DNA of 64,000 nucleotides from Phorcus lineatus (GCA_921293015.1 OV121088.1:29425645-29489644), one strand, 5' to 3'. Positions 11,736-24,492 are shown, counted from the first letter of the stretch. A program made the numbers and translations. The notes: generated from the letters alone by a model not told the origin.

Positions 11736-14250
11736 ACAAATTCCTAAATGGCAGAGTTGTATGTACACATCAAGCCAGAGATGCTGCTCTGTCTTCTCTT
11801 GATTGGAGGAGAAGGGAGGCTGGTGGAGTTAATTGAGTGAAATGATCACTTATGTCTTAGTCAAGAGAGTGAAGCTCGATCCTCTTATCTCTGCTTCTAT
11901 TCATAGAATGCTTCACTTGCTTCTTGCCGTTTAAATAGATTCAACATCTCCTAAAACACAGGTTGGTCTCTTCTGATGTTCCTGCTAAATTAGCTACCTT
12001 CAATTTCATTACATGTCAGACTTCTCCAGAGCCTCGTTTTGCACTTGAAAGTTCAGGTTTTATCTGAGGTCAAAATAATTTTTATGAACTCATTATGAGG
12101 ACAAACATAGGTGCTTTAAGATCATAGCAATAGTCTTGACATGGAATAAGAGCTCCGTGAGCCTGGGCCTGGGTCCTATGCTTATTTATAGGGGCATTTC
12201 AACCAAGTAATGTCTTGTAGAAGCAAACTTCTTTGGGATGCTATATTAATCTATAATACAGTTCATTTGATCTTGTTTTGGGTCTCATCCTGATATCTCT
12301 GAATAACATTAATGCTAAAAAGTCAGAATACCCTCAAATTTTGTTTCATAGAAAATATTCTGGTTGTACTTTTCTTTTCCAAACAGTTTTGATCTCCATT
12401 TAGCTTTTTATATAATAAGGATCCAGGTCTCATGTAATTTGTATGATGGATATTGAAGGATGTGAAACACCTATTAGCATACACAGAACATGAGTTATCT
12501 ATGCATTTGAGACTCTTAAAAAAGATATAAATCTTCGCACGCATTTCAAAACCATTTTTCGGTCATAAATCTGTTTCATCCATTCTCCATTTCTCTATTT
12601 GCAGGTCTTATTTTCATGTAATAATTTTGATTTTATGAGCAAGGAAGTTATACATATTTCATGTTGGTAATTATTTTTTCGACAGAATTACAGAACGTCT
12701 TGTGGAATAATATTGTTCACCTCTATGCTTTAAGAAACAAGAACCAAAATGGTTTAAATACCAGGTAAGCTTTCACCTGTGCCTGCAAAGCTCATTAGGA
12801 CCATTTTAACAGTGAAAAAATGTTATGTAAGAATGCTGGAAGAGGGCATCAGACTGACTCAATCAACCTCAAGTGAAAATAGAAATAGTGTAAGAATTCT
12901 CAGCGGATATGAAGAGATTGAGGATTTGGGGGAAAAAATGAGAAATATGTCAAGTTAAGCAAGGAATGTCTCATATCCCATCTGTTTTTAATGAGTGGAG
13001 GATGATGGTGTAAGCCATTGCTGGTGGATATGCAGGTTAAAGCTTTAAATTAGGAATATGTTAGCAGTCAGGAGATGGTTAAGATTGCAGCCTGTAATCC
13101 TAATCCCTTGGCTCCAAATTTCAGAGAAGTGAGAGATTTAGACACCTTTTGACTAGTGAAACCAGGAATTCTGAGAGGATGGATTTTTCATTGGGGGTCA
13201 CCTAATGAAAAGGGGTTCATTCGTCCTTTATACAGGCAATTTTATCAAACTTCCAAAAGGAGATGTTGAACCCCCTGAAGCCTACCCCAACCCCGTAGTG
13301 TTGGAGACAACTGTTGGAATGTCTCCATTGCCCGCTGCATGGGCAAAGAACAATAGTTATTACCACATTCACGGCTCATGTTACTATTGACGTCAACCAC
13401 TTTTTAAGAAGGATTTATCAGTAGTTAGACAATCAGCCATTGAGAAAGTGTTTGTGGCAACCATCCACTTGTAAGAATTCATCGCACCTCCGTGTCGAGC
13501 CAGTATGAAGGTAGTCATGCACCGTTTCTAATCGTCTAAACACATCTGCTGGAATGGAAATCTAAAATAGAAACTCAATGTGATTCTTGGATTTGGGTTT
13601 CCAGAAAGAACATTAAAAGATAGTCAGTAAAGCGATTTGATGATTTCATGAATGCATGGTTATCTTGATAATGAAATTTACCTTTCTGGTAGGTTTAGAA
13701 ACCTCAGCTAAGTTCAGGGTGAGTCATGTCATCTGATGGGTTCTCATTTAAGGGCCAATTATCTATAGTGTTGTTTTGGTAATTGTTGATAGCGTCTCTT
13801 ACAATTTGTGCAGTGTCATCATTTTGCTGTCTGATTCTGTTAGATTACATCAAGTCTTAAGAATTAATTGCAATGCCGGTTTATTGATAGTTTCTTGCTT
13901 CAAAAAACCAGAATCTCAGCCCAGAATATTTGAAATTTAGGAAATTAGTATTTTCATACAATGTTCAGTTATATTCTCATGAATCATGGATTGATTTAAA
14001 AGAAATTGACACTTGTTAAAGATATAACTATTATCATGATTTTTTCACATTAATGATATAGCTGTTAATTTGTTAATGTGCCAAACACTGAGCCTGTAAG
14101 ACTGGGCACTTGTGACAAATTATGCTGCACTCTAGGCTCTTTAAGAACCGCACTTGAAGTTGATTATCCCATCTCCACTTCCTCTCCCCTTACGCATGCC
14201 ATACTAGTAGCATTTCCGCCCTGTCCACTACACTCGATGGTCCTCGTCCT
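11736..14250. other. No supported gene
   Basis: AT-rich DNA with a slightly GC-richer block at 13200-13390, which has a 61-codon ORF without recognisable domain. No acceptor-donor pair encloses a coiled-coil-like exon that could belong to the FAM184 gene downstream. Confidence 0.45.
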
Positions 14251-14257
14251 GTCGCCT

Positions 14258-14915
14258 CTACTGCCTCGGTCACTTAGCCACTGGGCTCTGGTCACTGCAG
14301 GCACCAGTCAGGGTTTAGTCATACCGTAACGGGTTCATATCACTTGGTTTTTTAAAAATATGTATGTATCATGTTCTTCCAGTCTTCTTTTGAAGTTTTG
14401 AACAGTGTAGCGTAGTTGTTAGTGTATCCTGCTTCAAATCAAGAAGAAATGGGTTCGAATCCTGTCAGGGACCTTTCTTTGTCTGAGTAGAAAACTGTTC
14501 TACATGTAGTAAGGTTTAGGTGCAATGCTACACTGAATATCAGCGCAGTATCACCCATTATTAGTTAGTTAGTTATTTCCAGCTAATGCTTGCAGGTTTC
14601 ACCGAAATGCTTGCCACAATAGTGTAGCAGTCTCCCTGTAATAATACTTGCAGCCGCGATTTAAGTGAAATACTCTTGATGGCATTGTCGAAGCCAATAT
14701 CACCTTACCTCACCTCTTTTTGAGTTCAGATCAAGAAGTTTGGGGTTTAATCATTTTCAGCCTTACACTGACAACTATCTTACTGCCTCATCCACTTGGC
14801 CATGCATGGTCACTGCGGGCTTCGTGCAAGTCAGGATTTAATCATACACTGCTTGGTACACATCAATTTGCTTATTTGTGAAAATGTTTCATGTTTCTTT
14901 CAATCTTGTTTTGGA
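14258..14915. repeat. Diverged direct repeat pair split by a SINE
   Basis: Segments 14258-14400 and about 14780-14915 align in one orientation. Both run actgcctc-tccactt-gcca, ggtcactgc-gg, agtcaggatttaatcata, then a tail with tgtttc(tt)-cagtctt-ttttg(a/g)ag. A SINE occupies most of the space between them. Either one unit was duplicated around the SINE, or the two are copies of an interspersed repeat family. Confidence 0.55.
14404..14716 (+). mobile_element. tRNA-derived SINE, full-length-looking copy
   Basis: The head is tRNA-like, with an A-box-like region after 14408 and a good B box (gggttcgaatcc, 14451-14462). The body contains ctgttctacatgtagtaaggtt, gaatatcagcgcagta and agccgcgatttaagtgaaatactctt. 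It ends in a short cacct-type simple repeat. RNA polymerase III would be expected to transcribe such elements and a LINE to mobilise them. A second copy lacking the tRNA head lies at 34325-34555. Confidence 0.75.
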
Positions 14916-14916
14916 G

Positions 14917-15952
14917 CTCAGCTTGAGTAGTTGTGTTAGAAATTCTGTTTGGATGCCATTTAACATTAGATAGCAGTGCGTCACCTGAACAGTGTTTTAC
15001 TATTTTATATGTAGAAACTTCCCAGGTTTCAGCGCAATGCATAAGCACATGAGTGAGCAGGCTTTCCTGTGATAAAGCACGAGGAGAAGAGACACTTTAA
15101 GAGTTGCAATTCGGTATATACTAGTAACAGAGGCAAAGACAGACCTATAGTTGTCCTTTGACCTCAGATTCCCAATATAATTGTTGTTATACATTGTAAT
15201 GATGCTAGAACTACAAAGTAAGAGGGGGTAAATAGCAGTCCTTCCGTCCGCCAGTCCTTTGTTCCAGTAAGTTTTCTCAATAGGTGTATATCAACCAAGC
15301 TTTGCGCAGTTGTTACCATGATCGTTTCCAGAGTTAGACCCATTTACAACTTTCTGAAATGTCTTTCAGTTTCAGATTCTCAATACAAATATTGATAGCT
15401 TGTAGCAAAGCTAGACAGTTTGATTTTCTTCTATCCAAACAACTCTTTCTATTGGTTTTGAACACCCTTTTACAATCATCTTGTCAGTTGCATCTACAGT
15501 CATGTTACTTACCATGTGATCACTGATGTTTTCAGAAAAAAAACATTAAAAAGTTTATAGTTTTCTAGGTTATGAAATAGGAGAACGTCTTCAAAATATG
15601 TTTCAAAAACTAAACAAATTAAAGTAACTAACTTGACTACAAGATCTGAGAGAGTCCTAAGAGAAGTGACCCATGGTCTTGGGTCACTGAAAGGTCAATC
15701 AATTAACTCGTGGCAATTATTATTCTATTTATGTATTAATGATTTAATTGCTAATTATCTTAAAGACACTCCTGTTAACTACTCCTGATGTTCTCTCATA
15801 ACTTTGCTGGAATTTGAGAATAAGTTAATATATGTTTGAGTATGATTTTTCAGTATCAAAATTTACTTTATTTTTCAACTTGAATAACTTGAACTATTAA
15901 TTGTTTTTAAGATTGTTACTATGTTTTATGATGCTTCAAAAAGATGTTCATT
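14917..15952. other. No supported gene
   Basis: AT-rich, no exon or clear repeat recognised. Confidence 0.45.
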
Positions 15953-16104
15953 GATTAGGAAAGGTAGGGGCTATGGGCCATTTTGCACATTTGATGAAAA
16001 TGACCCATTTACTTTAGAAATGTTGATATTGCTAGAAAGGGGAATTGCCTATTCACTATCCTAAAATTGACTTTAAAGCCTCAAAAAAGGTGTCTCCCAA
16101 TTAA
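15953..16104. mobile_element. Small MITE, diverged copy
   Basis: It begins gattaggaaagg, then gggctatgggccattttgcacatt, and ends ggtgtctcccaatta. This is the same order as the better-preserved 157-bp copy at 32699-32855, whose ends form a perfect 11-bp inverted repeat. It has no coding capacity. Confidence 0.6.
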
Positions 16105-17509
16105 TTTGTGGATGTTCTTTAAAAAACCAGGTATAGATAAGTGAAATGAATGAAAAGTAAATAAAGTGAATATCATCATGACATTAAAAAGAGAGTCTGT
16201 ATATACATCATATATTGTAAAATCACCATGACATGTACTATATTTTGTATCTTGGAGCAGTATTCACATTAGACTATGGCTTGTTTACCAATCCAATTCC
16301 TCATTGAAATAAACATGTTTAAACCAAAGAGAGGACATTTCAAGTCCAAAAGATTACAATATAATGATATACACAAGATTTCTCTCTATGAATAATAAAA
16401 CATTGTTGTGGTAGTCAGAAACAGCAATCTAGCCATCTTCATTAATACGGAGACTTAGAGGAATTTTAAATGATATTTGATCAAATATATATAGTATCGA
16501 AATAATGCTCTGTGTGAGCTGATCATTTTTGTTCCATTCAGTTAAAACTATAAGTATTTCAAGATTTAAATCTTACTTTAACTAGTTGATTGATAGTATT
16601 TGTGTCTATGGACTTTTTTCCTAGATCATCTTTAGCTATCTATGAAATCAGATCTTCCCAGCATGCAACATTCCAGTGTCGTTGATACTTAAATTGAAAA
16701 TTAAGAGTTGCTGAGAGGAAGAATTTTTTTGTAGAATTCACAGAATTGGTTAACTGAGTTTAAAAAGTGACACATACTTTGTGTTTTTGTGCCATCAATT
16801 TTAAATGTCAGTGGAGTTGCATTCTGTGAAGTCTTCCTTAGCTGCTCTTGTGAATGTGAAGTGAATTGGGATGCAGTTTCTTTTTAAACTTCTTAGAAGT
16901 AGAAAGAAAATATTCCTTGTTTTACACACAGGTCAAATAAACATATCCTAAATAACAAAAAGTACAATGGAAATGAAAAATGGATACATGCTGATAAAAT
17001 ATGTTTATACACTAAGAAAGAGGAGTTTTAAAAAGATTCCATTTGATATAACAATTTTGAAGAAATGATAAAATTCTTGTAGATCTTATTTCATATAAAT
17101 ACAACTTTATGTGTTTGTTGTTTGTTGGGATTTTTAAAAAAAATTTATCAACCTTATTTTTCTTTGGGCAATTAAGATTGGTAGATAACATGGGACCTTG
17201 AATTATTTAAATTGTGTATGAACATATTTTTAGAAAGTCAATCAATAGTCAGTCATTGGTGCTCTGATATATTAGGTATAAATCATTACATAATGTTGGT
17301 AGATGAAAGCACTTATAACCAAATTCATTGAAATGACTCAATTTATAGGACCCACTTTTACATGTGAAGCAAATTTAAACCATAACAGCTAGATTCTTAA
17401 TGTATATTCATCAAGAGAATTTATGAGATAATAATTCAGAAAGAGATTTGAAAACCCATTTTTTTCTACTGTGTTGTATTCATCTACTGAAATCATGCAC
17501 AATGCTAAT
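16105..17509. other. No supported gene
   Basis: AT-rich, with no exon, RNA gene or marked repeat seen. Confidence 0.45.
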
Positions 17510-17514
17510 AACAT

Positions 17515-18039
17515 CAGGCCCCCCTGAGTAATTGAAGGAAATGCATCAAATTTGAAGGAAAACAGTGCATAATAGAAGGGAAAGCTTCCCAAATGGTAGG
17601 AAACGCAGCTTAATCGCGAAACAAACACGTCAATATCGGTGAAACGCGGTAATATCAGAGATTTTCCGTCCATATCGGAAGCAACCCGATCCCACTTACG
17701 AAGGAACAACGGTAGACTTCGGAAGGAACACGGTAATTTCGGTGAATTCTCGGTCGACAGCGGAAGCAAACGCATCTCAAAATGGCTACGAATCTGCAGC
17801 CTCCAGTTTCAATGAGTGTTGTTTATATGTTTTACTGTGTGATTTTTAGATGTATTTTGTTCTACATGCTTGCATTGAAAGCGCAATTGAACAAGGAAAC
17901 GATGGAGTTGTAGAGTTTTGTAATGAAATTGAGTAGTTACGGCGTTACTCGCATAGAGTATAGGGTTTGTTTACATCAGTCAGATGAAGCCGTATCGCTA
18001 ACGCTATCATCGATCCGCGTCTGTGATTGCGTTTACCTG
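17515..18039 (+). repeat. Left arm of the fold-back element
   Basis: Inverted partner of 18485-19009. The arm also contains a small ORF starting at the ATG near 17782 (MATNLQPP..., about 43 codons), present in both arms. Its opposite strand stays open and, joined with flank, gives the 128-codon frame 17389-17775. Both are probably non-coding. Confidence 0.9.
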
Positions 18040-18112
18040 AGGTTATATATATTTTGAAATGTAAATATACAAGATACTCGCCAATAATTTTCTATTTTGT
18101 AGTAAAGTATTT

Positions 18113-18289
18113 ATGAAACGCAGGTCTCAAGAATCTAAATTCCCGAAATCGATCAATACGACAAAGGGAAGTAACTCTTTTTTAGTTGAATTAGGCGAAC
18201 TGCCGCTAACTCGTGAAATAATCAACAAGTGGTTGAAAAGCGATTTCGAGATAATTCCAAACACGATCCCTAATATATGGGATATTTAA
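18113..18289 (+). CDS. 58-codon ORF in the unique centre of the fold-back element
   Basis: An ATG at 18113 opens a 58-residue frame ending in TAA at 18287-18289. The product begins MKRRSQESKF, is basic at the N-terminus and has a more hydrophobic, acidic second half (LGELPLTREIINKWLKSDF). Base composition is more balanced than the flanking AT-rich DNA, and the ORF fills much of the non-repeated core. No family is recognised. It could be a remnant of a transposase or an exon captured from a host gene, or it could be chance; a frame of this length is not strong evidence on its own. Confidence 0.3.
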   Translation: MKRRSQESKFPKSINTTKGSNSFLVELGELPLTREIINKWLKSDFEIIPNTIPNIWDI

Positions 18290-18484
18290 ATGGTCAAACG
18301 AAACAAGGTCAAAGAAGTGCGGCATATGGAGCGACACGTTAACAAAACATGAAATGTTACTTTTCGATATATAGCTTCATTGTACAAAAACGAAAGTTAG
18401 ATTTACACGTGATACATATGTACTCACAAAATTCACATACATATTTCCAAAACTTATAAAAAAATATAACCCGGAAAGTCTGAT

Positions 18485-19009
18485 GCAGGTACACGCAATC
18501 ACAGACGCGGATCGATGATAGCGTTAGCGATACGGCTTCGTCTGACTGATGTAAACAAACCCGGACTCTATGCGAGTAACGCCGTAACTACTCAATTTCA
18601 TTACAAAACTCTACAACTCCATCGTTTCCTTGTTCAATTGCGCTTTCAATGCAAGCATGTAGAACAAAATACATCTAAAAATCACACAGTAAAACATATA
18701 AACAACACTCATCGAAACTGGAGGCTGCAGATTCGTAGCCATTTTGAGGTGCGTTTGCTTCCGCTGTCGACCGAGAATTCACCGAAATTACCGTGTTCCT
18801 TCCGAAGTCTACCGTTGTTCCTTTGTAAGTGGGATCGGGTTGCTTCCGATATGGACGGAAAATCTCTGATATTACCGCGTTTCACCGATATTGACGTGTT
18901 TGTTTCGCGATTAAGCTGCGTTTCCTACCATTTGGGAAGCTTTCCCTTCTATTATGCACTGTTTTCCTTCAAATTTGATGCATTTCCTTCAATTACTCAG
19001 GGGGGCCTG
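18485..19009 (-). repeat. Right arm of the fold-back element
   Basis: Inverted partner of 17515-18039, with the same length and termini. The 175-codon frame 18515-19042 runs along this arm and out through its end, and shares its central part with the mirror frame in the left arm. Confidence 0.9.
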
Positions 19010-19014
19010 AACAT

Positions 19015-22000
19015 GAAAGAAAGTTATAAAATGTATTTATGATTTACCTGCCAACTATGAATTTACATAAGTAGGAACTATGAGAGGAAATTTATCATCT
19101 AATATCTTTGTACATATGGATTAATTCTTTACCATAGTGATTAGTACTTAATTAATCAAAGACTTATTGCATGCTAGTTCTCGATACGTCTTCCATTTCC
19201 TTGTTTATTCAAGCAGCGGCTTGTTTATTTTCTCATATTACTCCCCTACAACTGCTTACCCAACTTAATCAGCCTGAGAAGACTGATCCCTTTATGTTTA
19301 TATCCAGCTCACTCTGCTCGTTGAATGTGCTTCCTTGCAAAAGGGAACACTTGAAAATAGCTCTAAATATTTACCTCATTACAAAATTAACTCTCTGTTT
19401 GTCAAAATATTTGTTTAGATTGTGCAAACAGTTTACTGCTGTTTCACATTAAAGACTTTCATAAGTGTCTGTATTGAGCATAAATGGCGAGATTATGAAA
19501 ACAATTTAGTGCTGTCTCGGGTTGTTAATTTTCATTATTCTCTGTTTGGCTTAATTAATGTTGAAATTTGGCATACTAATTGTAAGATTACTCATACAGT
19601 TCATTGTTGTTTTCAACATAATGATCTATTGTCTGTACATATATACTCTGTTGTATATTATGTTTGAATTTCTTTGATGTTCTAAATCTAGATTTTGCTG
19701 TAATATTTAAGTGATAGTGAAAATCAGCTTTTAAAGATGTGCTACACAGACATAACCAAGTTACAAAATTTATCAAAATTCTTAGAAGTATATGAACCTT
19801 GTATGATATGAGATGCATCTTTTTATATTTCTTTTTGGTAAAAGGAATGAATTAATTCACCCTTTTTCTTAAGGAAATAATGTGATCTCACAATAAAGAA
19901 ACAATTTATACCTATTGCCAGAAAATCCTTTCTAATCAATGCAAGGAATTTTAAAATGAATGTATACCTGTTTGGCTAAGCCACAAAAATCCATTTTGCT
20001 AGCTGAAATGAGTGAAAGGTGTTCACACTGAAATGTCTGCATGCAGTTTTTGCTTGGAAGGTGACACATTTTTCTAAAGATACAGATTATCAGGTTTAAT
20101 AGTGAGATGTCTTGCTGCTGAAGAAATTATATTTTTCATTAACTTTAAAATGGGAAAATTTGAAGAAATAAGATTTGTACAAAGGATGCTAGAGCGGCTT
20201 TAATAAAGCAATTTCATTCTGACAGTCAAAGAAATTCTTTTTGCAATAGCTTTCCCACACACTTAATGTTATGAGAAATCTAATTCCCTTTATTCCAGTG
20301 TCCTCTGAATTCTGTCAAATAAACATACAGCTCTAATTGCAAGCATTGTTTATTTGATGAAGTTGTATTTATGGTCCTAGGAACGTAGGTGAAGAGGTTT
20401 CATTTCAGTGCCAGGGATCAAAGTGTTTACAAGCCTTTTAACAAGGATAGTGCATTACCCGTCAGGCCAACTGAACCAACAGAAGTACTCCCTAGTGTTG
20501 AAAGTCAAGTTTGTAGCGGGACCTTTGCTTTGAAGAATTTTAACAACTGGAAAGATATGAGAAGATTTCTGGTCTTCTTGAGGAGCCGTGTTCATGTTCT
20601 TTGGATGTTTAATGATTTGGAAGTCAAGGAAACTATTCTCATTTTTGCATTTAGTGAAGCACTTAAATACAAAAAAAATAGGCAATCTTGGACGCTTATG
20701 AAATGAAAATAATCCATGAGGAATTCTGATTTTTTTAATTTTGTGTGTGTTTTAGGTGGAAATGTTTCTTTAATGAGTATTTAGTCTTTTTCCTGACTCC
20801 GAACTAAATTGCTGAAAATGGGAAAACAAGGATTAACTTTATTACTTTATATCAATTATGCTTTATCTTGTTTTAATTTGGTACAAACATATCTTCTTTC
20901 TTAACAAATAAAATCTGAAAAATATGCAACCTCTTGACGTCCCAATTTATTACTTTCTAGTATATAGAAATATTTATCATTTTCTTTAAGAATGAAGCAC
21001 AATACACGACTGAATTATCTCCTTAACATACCTCTATCATTCCAACCTTGACTTCTCTGATTCAAGACGAATATTTAAGCTGCAAGCATTTTTGGGAATA
21101 GTCTTTAATCCCACATGAGGATTTCCCTAAGGAAATTCCCCTGCTGTTGTCATAATATGTATTTCATTTGTTCTTAGAAGTGAAAATATCAACATGTGAC
21201 AAGATGATCTTTACAGGAAGGGAAATATGCCATTTGTTCCAAATTCAAAGTTCAAGCCAGCTCAGGAAATGTGATGTAAAAATTCAGCTCCATTCTTAAT
21301 TAAATTCTTGTGACATTTTACGTGTGTGCCCTCCATTCATCAGAACACATATCTACATCTGAAGCACCAGTTTTTTCAACGAGAGCATTTACTCAATTTC
21401 AAACAGATGGCTAGGTGTGAAAGAACTTGGATCTGAAGTCCTGGGAATACTAAGGTTCAAAGGTCACATGTTGTAAGATTTCACAAAATGTGGAAGGTAT
21501 CTCAGTGCTGATTCATTGCTTTGAAAAAAATTATGTGTGAAGGTCTCGTTTTCTGATCAACGACAGAAGAGCCCGAGATGTCACCATTTTTTTCTGATTT
21601 GTAATGAAGCTTTGTTTCAAGTCATACTTATGCTTCTCTTTACTGCGTTCTTCTGGCTATGTCAATCCGAAGTGTCGACAAGAGAGTTTTTGCCAGATCA
21701 CTTCTATCATTGGGAACACAAAATGTTTAAACATGTGTAAAATATGTCTGGGTCGTGGCTGATTCTGTAAGAAAGAGGTGTTTGTTGACAAAGGAGAATG
21801 CTAATGCTCAATAATATCCATTGGCTTGCACAAATTACTCAACTTTTTGTAATGTTTAGAATTTGGAAATGTTTTAATTATGATGACTTTTCATAAATCT
21901 TCTATTTTTTCTATGCAAGCAAAGTCATCTGTGGCAATAACCTTTCAGAACTTTGGCTGTGGCTTCCAATACCCCATGAAATTTTTGACTGGTTTTTGTT

Positions 22001-24085
22001 GATAGATTTTTAAAAAATATGTTAAAAAGAGTTATTTGTATCTTGTATGTGCATTTGTATAACATGTTGTCACTTGCCTAAGACATATGGGTGGATGATT
22101 TTCATTAAATTGGTTTAATTCTTCAGATCCAAAAGCTACCTGTTACCTGCAACTGTACTCCTCTAACATTTAGACTCTGAAATGAAAATTTGGTCAATAC
22201 TTCAAAAATTGTTGTTAGAAATATTAGATTAAATGAAAACGAGACTGAAATTTCTTCATTTTCGAGTTCTCAGGTCTTTTTATAGACGCCCTTAGGCTTA
22301 TATCTTATTTTAGTGTCTGGCTGACAGTCTATAACTGTACCTAAAGACCTCATTAAAGGAAATGAGAAATGGTTCAAGATGTTTTAAATTAGATTAAAGC
22401 ATGCAAAGAAAATGGACTCAAATACAAGTTTGGAAATATCGACATTTTCCAAAAATATAGAAGAATAATTGGAAGATATTGAGATGCTTTATGAAAATGT
22501 ACATTGTATATCAGGTCTAACACTGATGAAGTAACAAAATCCATGGATATTAAGATGCTGGGCAGCATCGTATATTTATAACAGTTTAACTCCAAAAAGG
22601 CAGTATAAGATTCAAGGAATCATTTGTTTGTGTTTATATATGTGATTAGCTCAACAGGGTTTAAACAAATAATTGCAGAAAGACACTCCTCTAATTGGTT
22701 AGTTTTGGAAAGGTTAATTTTGGCCCATGTATTGTGTCAAAACTGTTAAGGAGCAGTAAACTAAGAGGCATTTTTAATTACCCCTAAATGCACTCCAAGA
22801 TGTTGAGATGGCCCATGCTTATTGGACAAGTGGGTCAACGCTCTCCATTACACTATTGTACTCTAAATCTTTACATCTAACCCTGCAACTTCTTACAGCT
22901 CCCAGTAATTAGTTCCGCTCCCTTTTAATTGTCCCCACCTCTTTGTTTTCATAAATATCTAGACACCAGCATAGAGAAACCTCTCTTCATCTATATGATC
23001 TTACTGATGTAATATGTGAAAAGTTGAAATGAATTGAACTCAACCTTCTCTATACATGAAAAGAAAGGATTTAGTGGGTGTGATATTCTGTCGTCTTTGT
23101 TTTCAAGTGGTTGATTGTAAACAATGACGGCCTCTAATGTTGAACTTTTTTTTTTGATACTTTCATATAATTTCCAGGTCACTGTTATGAAGATAATGTT
23201 CTTAATAATAATTTGGACCATTCTCAATGTGTGATCTCTTTAAAAAAAATTTACTTCAGAGACATTAATTGGAGTTTTCTGGCATTTTGATAACTTTTTA
23301 CAGATATTAACCCTAATTATTATTGTTTATTGCCTAATTACTGATAAAAGGGCACAAATCAAAATAATACCTTGAATAAAAAAAATTTAAGCAGGAATCC
23401 ATTGTTTTAGAAAAAATTGCAGATGCAATTGCACACTGTCTAAGAGAAAATTTCCAAAAAACATTTCAAGCCTACATTCCAAAGTTTAAATTGTATATAA
23501 TTGGTACAAAAAGATTGTCGGATGACACTGACAAGATGTCTACCAGTTACATATACAGTGTCGCTAAAGTTTAAACTGAAGCTTTCACCTCTTTGCCACT
23601 TTCCTCGCCATAACTCTCACATCACCCTCCAGAGATAACAGTGCTCCGAAAGGAAAGATATCTCTCCTCAAGACACTTTCTAAGTCATTTAACTGTCTTC
23701 ATTTGGCACTCTGAGCTGGCATCGCTGATAAAACGAACATGTTTCAAAGTTATAGAAACACATGAGTCAATGAAATTTCTAAATAAAACATTGATGTTAC
23801 TATAAGTGTTTTGTTGCCCTCACTCAATTATTGGTTTATCTTGCCAAGGTTCCAGTTTATCAGTGTTCAACAGTGTTGATGGCAATCTTAGACATTTAGT
23901 GTTATCTATTGTAAACTGTCTTATCTAGCAAGATAAGCCACACCAATGTTTAATGGAGATCATTTCCTGTCTTTTATTAGACAAATCAATTGAGGTAGAT
24001 GCATTAGTTATATAATGTATCATTTGATGGATGATAAATTTGTTATATATTATGTTTCTTTCATAACTTTCTATTTCCTTTATAG
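19015..24085. other. Long AT-rich stretch without supported gene
   Basis: Several ORFs of 60-105 codons occur on both strands, but none has a recognisable domain, coding-like composition or convincing splice sites. If FAM184 has exons upstream of 25040 within the window they should be GC-richer and coiled-coil-like. None was found here. Confidence 0.45.
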
Positions 24086-24087
24086 CA

Positions 24088-24492
24088 ATTATTCATGATG
24101 ATTATGCAAGAGTTTGGGTTCTATGATGTAGACCGTTTAGAACAAAAATCCTTAACCATCGCAGATGAATATCATTACATTTTTCACTGTAAAGCGCTTA
24201 ACAACTTCAGGAATCAATATTTACCTAACTCTCTAACGAACTTTCCAAATATACCAAACTTCAGAAAAATCATATCTACCAATAAATCCAAAGACTTAAT
24301 AAATTTATCAAAATTTATCAAACATCTTTCATCTCTTGTGAGGAAATAATAAATGCCTTTTAGACTTTGTGAGTCTATCTTCCATCTTGAATTACATATA
24401 TATTTATTTCTATGTATTTTATTTTGTGAATATGATCTTGTACCACCAAGGTGGTTTTATGAGAATAAAGAATTGACAATTGACATTGCAAG
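24088..24492 (+). mobile_element. 5'-truncated LINE: C-terminal tail of a reverse-transcriptase ORF plus 3' UTR
   Basis: The frame ending at 24349 encodes about 84 residues. DEYHYIFHCKALNNFRNQYLP is followed by a basic helical tail that includes NLSKFIKHL. The D/E-Y/F-H-x3-C pattern followed by R-x-x-Y-L is typical of the zinc-binding C-terminal end of non-LTR retrotransposon polyproteins. After the TAA a short 3' UTR contains aataaag and ends in a simple ttgacaattgacattg tail, as expected for LINE 3' ends. The enzyme core is missing, so the copy is a dead-on-arrival fragment. Confidence 0.7.

Larger units (their letters stand above)
17515..19009. mobile_element. Fold-back DNA element with 525-bp terminal inverted repeats
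   Basis: The element starts CAGGCCCCCCTGAG at 17515 and ends with the exact reverse complement at 19009. Its left arm (17515-18039) and right arm (18485-19009) are each 525 bp and almost identical as reverse complements, with only scattered mismatches. A 445-bp unique centre separates them. The direct repeat AACAT flanks it at 17510-17514 and 19010-19014, which fits a 5-bp target-site duplication. The arms are CpG-rich against AT-rich flanks. Near-identity of the arms suggests recent insertion or arm homogenisation. No transposase is encoded, so it is non-autonomous. The superfamily is not identified: a 5-bp duplication with CAGG termini does not match one family that I can name with certainty. 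Confidence 0.9.

Noticed and set aside
17389-17775. 128-codon ORF in the left arm and 175-codon ORF (18515-19042) in the right arm of the fold-back element
   Set aside because: They are mirror images arising from the inverted arms and run out into unrelated flanks. No family is recognised.
20389-20706. 105-codon plus-strand ORF
   Set aside because: It has no domain, and the opposite strand is also open. Composition is like the surrounding non-coding DNA.
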